A stretch of DNA of 52,820 bases from Alteribacillus sp. YIM 98480 (GTDB lineage: Bacteria > Bacillota > Bacilli > Bacillales > Marinococcaceae). Of the stretch, positions 49,429-52,820 are shown piece after piece. Under the pieces are notes generated by a model. That model searched no databases, was not told where the DNA came from, and worked only from the letters and a program-made list of their open reading frames with translations. Location of the stretch: positions 1 to 52,820 of the forward strand of contig NZ_VTOK01000004.1 of assembly GCF_009765375.1 (NCBI RefSeq), read 5' to 3'. The position numbers were made by a program, and so were the translations under genes. Positions within the stretch are counted from its first letter, which is position 1, and the number at the start of each line of letters is the position of its first letter.

Positions 49429-50069
49429 ACAAATTCATGGATGTACTTAACAACCGCTGGGAAGAAATTTTAACCGCGACGCAAGAACACCTGTTTTTAT
49501 CATTTGTAGCGATAGCAATTGCTTGTATGATAGCGATTCCGCTCGGCATTTTGTTAACAAGAAATAAAAAACTAGCCGAACCGGTCATCGGATTTACCGG
49601 GTTGTTTCAAACGATACCAAGCCTGGCGCTGCTTGCTTTTATGCTGCCGCTGTTTGGCATCGGCACAGCGCCTGCTATTATTGCTCTAACCGTTTATTCG
49701 CTTTTACCGATCCTGCGAAACACGTACACAGGCATCTTAGGAGTAGACCAATCTGCGGTTGAAGCGGGAAGAGGAATGGGGATGACCAACATGCAGATTC
49801 TCTACAAAGTAGAACTGCCGCTCACACTGCCTATTATTATGGCCGGGGTAAGAACCGCAACCGTATTAACCATTGGGGTCGCAGCCCTTGCAGCTTTTAT
49901 CGGTGCAGGCGGATTAGGCGATTTAATTTTCAGAGGCTTACAAATGATTCGAAACGAATTAATACTAGCAGGCGCAATTCCCGCCGCGCTTTTGGCGATA
50001 TTTTTTGATGTGATCCTGCGTTTTGTTGAAAAAAGAGTCACACCGAAAGGATTACAAAAAGAAGATTAA
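49425..50069 (+). CDS. opuCB: Osmolyte ABC transporter permease (OpuCB type)
   Basis: This 214-residue permease has five to six membrane segments and the ATPase-contact EAA loop EAGRGMGMTNMQILYKVELP. FQTIPSLALLAFMLPLFGIG is the family core. GAGGAGA precedes the ATG, which overlaps the opuCA stop. In the B. subtilis Opu operons a second permease (OpuCD or OpuBD) follows the binding protein; it is missing here, so this subunit must either form a homodimer or pair with a permease encoded elsewhere. Confidence 0.9.
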   Translation: MNKFMDVLNNRWEEILTATQEHLFLSFVAIAIACMIAIPLGILLTRNKKLAEPVIGFTGLFQTIPSLALLAFMLPLFGIGTAPAIIALTVYSLLPILRNTYTGILGVDQSAVEAGRGMGMTNMQILYKVELPLTLPIIMAGVRTATVLTIGVAALAAFIGAGGLGDLIFRGLQMIRNELILAGAIPAALLAIFFDVILRFVEKRVTPKGLQKED

Positions 50070-50081
50070 GGAGTGAAAAAT

Positions 50082-51029
50082 GTGAAACAGGTATGGAAAC
50101 GAGCACTTGTATTGATTACAGCTTTTTCTCTTATCGTATCCGGCTGCGGCACTGGCGGTGAAGACGCAGATGAAGGCGGCGGCGCCGATGCCAGCGATGA
50201 GCCGATTGTTATTTCAGGGAAAAAATGGACCGAGCAATATATTCTTCCTTATATATTAAAAGGATTCATCGAAGACAAGACCGATTATGAAGTAAACATC
50301 AATGAAGGTCTCGGGCCAACGCAAATATTGCACACCGCACTGACAGACAGAGACATTGATATGTATGTCGATTACACCGGAACCGGCCTGCTTACGGTTT
50401 TAAAAGAAGAACTGAATCCAGGTGATACACCCGATGACGTGTATGAACGTGTGAAAGAAGGATACAAAGATCAATTTGATATCGTTTGGACCGAACCTTT
50501 AGGGTTTAACAACACGTATGCTCTTGCCATGCGAGAAAAACAAGCCGAAGAGTTAGGTGTAGAAACGTACAGTGATCTCGTACCGAAATCAGATCAAATT
50601 GCATTTGGAGCAGCCCCCGTTTTTTACGAACGAGAAGACGGATATGATGCAATGGTGGAAACGTATGGCTTTGACTTTAAACGAACGATTGACATTGACA
50701 CCAATATTAAATATTCCGCACTACAAGAGGGAGAAGTCGATGCGATTGACGCCTTCACCACCGACGGCCGTATACCGCGCTTTAACTTAAAAGTATTAGA
50801 GGACGATAAAGAATTCTTTCCTCCTTATTATGCGTGCCCGCTTGTAAGACAAGAAACGTTAGACGCTTATCCAGATCTAGAAGAGACGTTGAATGAACTG
50901 GGCGGCACTCTTGACGAAGACACAATGGCAGACCTTAATGCCCAAGTTGACATTGATGAAAAAAGTCCAAATGATGTAGCAATGCGTTTCTTAGAAGAAA
51001 ACGGGCTGATCGGAGAAGAGGAAGCGTAA
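50082..51029 (+). CDS. opuCC: Osmolyte ABC transporter substrate-binding lipoprotein (OpuCC type)
   Basis: This 315-residue lipoprotein has a signal peptide ending in the lipobox IVSGC, a Gly/Asp/Glu-rich tether, then the ligand domain: ISGKKWTEQYILPYILKGF, MYVDYTGTG and DAIDAFTTDGRI. These match the OpuBC/OpuCC choline and betaine binders. AAGGAG is 8 bases before the GTG at 50082; an in-frame GTG at 50073 overlaps that site and is rejected. It is the last gene of the three-gene unit, 12 bp after the permease. Confidence 0.9.
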   Translation: MKQVWKRALVLITAFSLIVSGCGTGGEDADEGGGADASDEPIVISGKKWTEQYILPYILKGFIEDKTDYEVNINEGLGPTQILHTALTDRDIDMYVDYTGTGLLTVLKEELNPGDTPDDVYERVKEGYKDQFDIVWTEPLGFNNTYALAMREKQAEELGVETYSDLVPKSDQIAFGAAPVFYEREDGYDAMVETYGFDFKRTIDIDTNIKYSALQEGEVDAIDAFTTDGRIPRFNLKVLEDDKEFFPPYYACPLVRQETLDAYPDLEETLNELGGTLDEDTMADLNAQVDIDEKSPNDVAMRFLEENGLIGEEEA

Positions 51030-51034
51030 GGATT

Positions 51035-51078
51035 AGTGGAAATCGTGGGAAGACCTGCCCGGTCTTTCTACTTCCACT
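51035..51078 (+). terminator. Long hairpin after the Opu operon
   Basis: AGTGGAA pairs with TTCCACT and, further in, AAGACC with GGTCTT. There is no T run, so it may be an attenuator-like or weak terminator structure. Confidence 0.4.
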
Positions 51079-51120
51079 GCTGCATGAAGCACCTTATCAA
51101 AAATACGAGGTGAGCGATCC

Positions 51121-52632
51121 ATGTGCGGAATATTTGCGACAACAGGTCATATTTCAGATGAATTAATGAAGAACGTTTTACAAAGTATGGAGCACCGCGG
51201 ACCTGATGAAGGAAAAGATCATATGCTCGATCATTTTCATTTAGGACATCAGCGCCTTTCGATCATTGGTCTTCATGACGGGATTCAGCCGATTGCCAAT
51301 GCCGATCAATCGAAATGGATTGTTTGTAATGGAGAAATCTATAACTATCCTCAGTTAAAAAAGGAACTGCAGCAAAAAACGACCTTTTTGACGGAGTCCG
51401 ACAGTGAGGTTGCCCTGAAAATCTATGAAGAAGAAGGACTAAACGGCGTTACCCGGTTAGACGGGATGTTTGCGTATTTTATTGCCAATGAAACCGACAA
51501 TACCTTTTTCGCTGTGCGCGACACCCTGGGTATCAAGCCGCTTTATTATGGAAGAGATGAACAAGGTCATTATGTGTTCGCTTCTGAATTAAAAACGATA
51601 TATGAAGTAGTAGAGACGGCTCACGAATTTCCAGCTGGCCATTATTTCACACCAGAAACTGGTTTTGTCTGCTACCGTTCCATCAACAGCCCGGATGTGT
51701 CTTCAATTCTGACAGAAACCCCGATGGAAGACATCACAACACAAATCCATCATCATTTGACCAATGCTGTGGACAAGCGGTTGTTAGCCGATGTTGAAGT
51801 AGGGGTTTTGCTTAGCGGAGGGTTAGACAGCAGTCTAATTGCAGCACTTGCTAAGAAACTACACAAAGAAAAACATCCTTTAAAATCGTTTTGCGTCGGT
51901 TCAGAAGGAAGTGAAGATCTCAAGCGGGCAAGAGACGTGGCAGAAGCGATTGGCACGGAACACTATGAGTACGTGTACACAAAAGAAGAGCTGCTTGAGA
52001 TCATTCCAACGGTTATCTACTACTTGGAATCTTTTGAACCATCTCTTGTCCGGAGCGCACTGCCGAACTACTTCGTTTCAAAGCTTGCTGCCCAGCACGT
52101 AAAAGTGATTTTATCAGGAGAAGGAGCAGATGAGCTATTTGCAGGCTATGATTACCTAAAAGATTTTACAAAAACGAAAACATTAAACGATGAAATCATT
52201 CGCATCATTAATACGTTACACAACGTAAACCTGCAGCGGGCCGATCGAATGAGCATGGCCCACTCGCTGGAGTTAAGAGTTCCTTTTCTTGATCTTAAAC
52301 TAATCGATTATGCCTTGAAAGTACCAGCTGAGCTGAAATTACATTCTGATCAGCGCATGGAAAAATGGCTGCTGCGCAAATCATTTGAAGGCATGCTGCC
52401 TGAACATGTTCTCTGGAGAAAAAAGGAAGAATTCTCCGAAGGCAGCGGTGCATTAGATATTTTAGAAATCCATGCAAACAACGCCATTAGTGAAGAAGAA
52501 ATGAATAGACTAAACAAGCTGGCGCCTGTAAACTTGCGCAGCAAACAAGAAGCGATGTATTACCGAATATTTAAAGAACATTTTCCGCAAGAATCCGCTT
52601 TGGAAACCGTAGGACGCTGGGCCACTACTTAA
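51121..52632 (+). CDS. asnB: Asparagine synthase (glutamine-hydrolysing) family protein
   Basis: 503 residues with an N-terminal class II glutamine amidotransferase domain (about 1-180; the catalytic nucleophile is Cys2 in MCGIF, with HRGPDEG and NGEIYNY) and a C-terminal synthetase domain (about 205-480). The ATP pyrophosphatase loop is LSGGLDSSLI and a second motif is LSGEGADELFAGY. It transfers ammonia from glutamine to aspartate with ATP. It is shorter than the B. subtilis AsnB and AsnO proteins, mainly at the C terminus, but all motifs are intact. GAGGTGAGC precedes the ATG. It stands alone after the Opu operon. Confidence 0.92.
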   Translation: MCGIFATTGHISDELMKNVLQSMEHRGPDEGKDHMLDHFHLGHQRLSIIGLHDGIQPIANADQSKWIVCNGEIYNYPQLKKELQQKTTFLTESDSEVALKIYEEEGLNGVTRLDGMFAYFIANETDNTFFAVRDTLGIKPLYYGRDEQGHYVFASELKTIYEVVETAHEFPAGHYFTPETGFVCYRSINSPDVSSILTETPMEDITTQIHHHLTNAVDKRLLADVEVGVLLSGGLDSSLIAALAKKLHKEKHPLKSFCVGSEGSEDLKRARDVAEAIGTEHYEYVYTKEELLEIIPTVIYYLESFEPSLVRSALPNYFVSKLAAQHVKVILSGEGADELFAGYDYLKDFTKTKTLNDEIIRIINTLHNVNLQRADRMSMAHSLELRVPFLDLKLIDYALKVPAELKLHSDQRMEKWLLRKSFEGMLPEHVLWRKKEEFSEGSGALDILEIHANNAISEEEMNRLNKLAPVNLRSKQEAMYYRIFKEHFPQESALETVGRWATT

Positions 52633-52681
52633 CCTGGATGCACACATACTGCATGCAGGTATTTCTACAGGTATTTCTATG

Positions 52682-52820
52682 AAAGGTAAGAGATTATAAA
52701 TAGTTGGCGTTTTTGATGTCTAGCTTCAGCGCCCAGCCGCTCAGGCGCACACGATAAAGAGGAACTTTTGCTAAAACCGCGACGTCCTGTCGCAACGCAA
52801 AAGTCAACACCTCCTGTGCA
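52682..52820. repeat. Chimeric repeat: element A left end joined to element C-like sequence (cut by window)
   Basis: 52682-52744 matches the left end of form A (8921-8985, including gatgtctagcttcagcgccc). From about 52745 the sequence instead resembles the inside of the element at 6815-7125 (ataaagaggaacttttgcta against ataaaggaacttctactaaa; aacacctcctgtgca against accacttcctgtgaa). The right end lies outside the window. Confidence 0.65.

Noticed and set aside
48286-52632. Biosynthesis locus for the osmolyte N-acetylglutaminylglutamine amide
   Set aside because: An asparagine synthetase-like gene lies beside osmolyte transport genes, but the partner acetyltransferase-ligase gene (ngg) is absent and the enzyme reads as a normal asparagine synthetase.

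Overview
The window comes from a spore-forming, low-to-moderate GC Gram-positive bacterium. Bacillaceae is the best fit: ribosome binding sites of the GGAGG type, TTG and GTG starts, YheC/YheD coat-associated ATP-grasp genes, NagR (YvoA)-type operators, CcpA cre sites and an Mhq-type quinone defence pair all point there. Two osmolyte-type transporters (a BCCT carrier and an Opu ABC system) and several acidic secreted proteins suggest a salt-tolerant or halophilic member. The species cannot be named from sequence reading alone.

Layout. 0.1-1.5 kb: an MFS exporter. 1.7-8.9 kb: an IclR-controlled operon that I read as uptake and non-phosphorylative breakdown of L-rhamnonate or a close 6-deoxy-aldonate. 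It holds an FAH-type diketo-acid hydrolase, a zinc dehydrogenase, a rhamnonate dehydratase and a three-part TRAP transporter; a ~310-bp repeat element sits between dctP and dctQM. 9.1-11.3 kb: a CaiT-like BCCT carrier divergent from a hotdog thioesterase. 11.4-21.3 kb: N-acetylglucosamine use, with nagA-nagB-nagR-SIS protein, nagE on the other strand and a ROK kinase; both nag promoters carry NagR boxes overlapping their -35 elements. An orphan P450 lies in between. 21.5-29.1 kb: an unknown protein, an NlpC/P60 cell-wall hydrolase, a DUF2243 membrane protein with a His-rich secreted partner, an orphan Wzz-like modulator plus tyrosine kinase pair, an SGNH hydrolase and an aminotransferase. 29.7-32.0 kb: two YheC/YheD proteins.

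32.2-48.1 kb looks like a catabolic and detoxification island. A large STAND/SARP-type regulator preceded by a consensus-perfect cre is divergent from maleylacetate reductase. An MhqE/MhqD-like ring-cleaving dioxygenase and carboxylesterase follow, then a luciferase-like monooxygenase, an alpha/beta hydrolase, a RibB-like protein whose usual catalytic loop is missing, a flavin reductase, and a divergent FCD-type GntR regulator with an MFS carrier and a second flavin reductase. The substrate is not known. 48.3-51.0 kb: a three-gene Opu-type ABC transporter lacking the usual second permease. 51.1-52.6 kb: an asparagine synthetase-type enzyme.

Non-coding DNA is the most unusual part. The longest gaps hold arrays of short motifs spaced exactly 21 bp apart (two DNA helical turns). 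One family is [T/G/A]CA[T/C]AA, at 15.05, 16.92-17.14, 29.25-29.53 and 44.62-45.05 kb. An unrelated family, GGC[G/T]AGTA, sits five times in each of four ~350-bp tandem units at 36.5-37.8 kb. Both kinds lie beside GGGKCTGGCCC-type inverted motifs, some of which form terminators. Palindromic MITE-like elements in several chimeric forms are scattered through the other gaps. No tRNA, rRNA, CRISPR array, transposase gene or phage gene was recognised.
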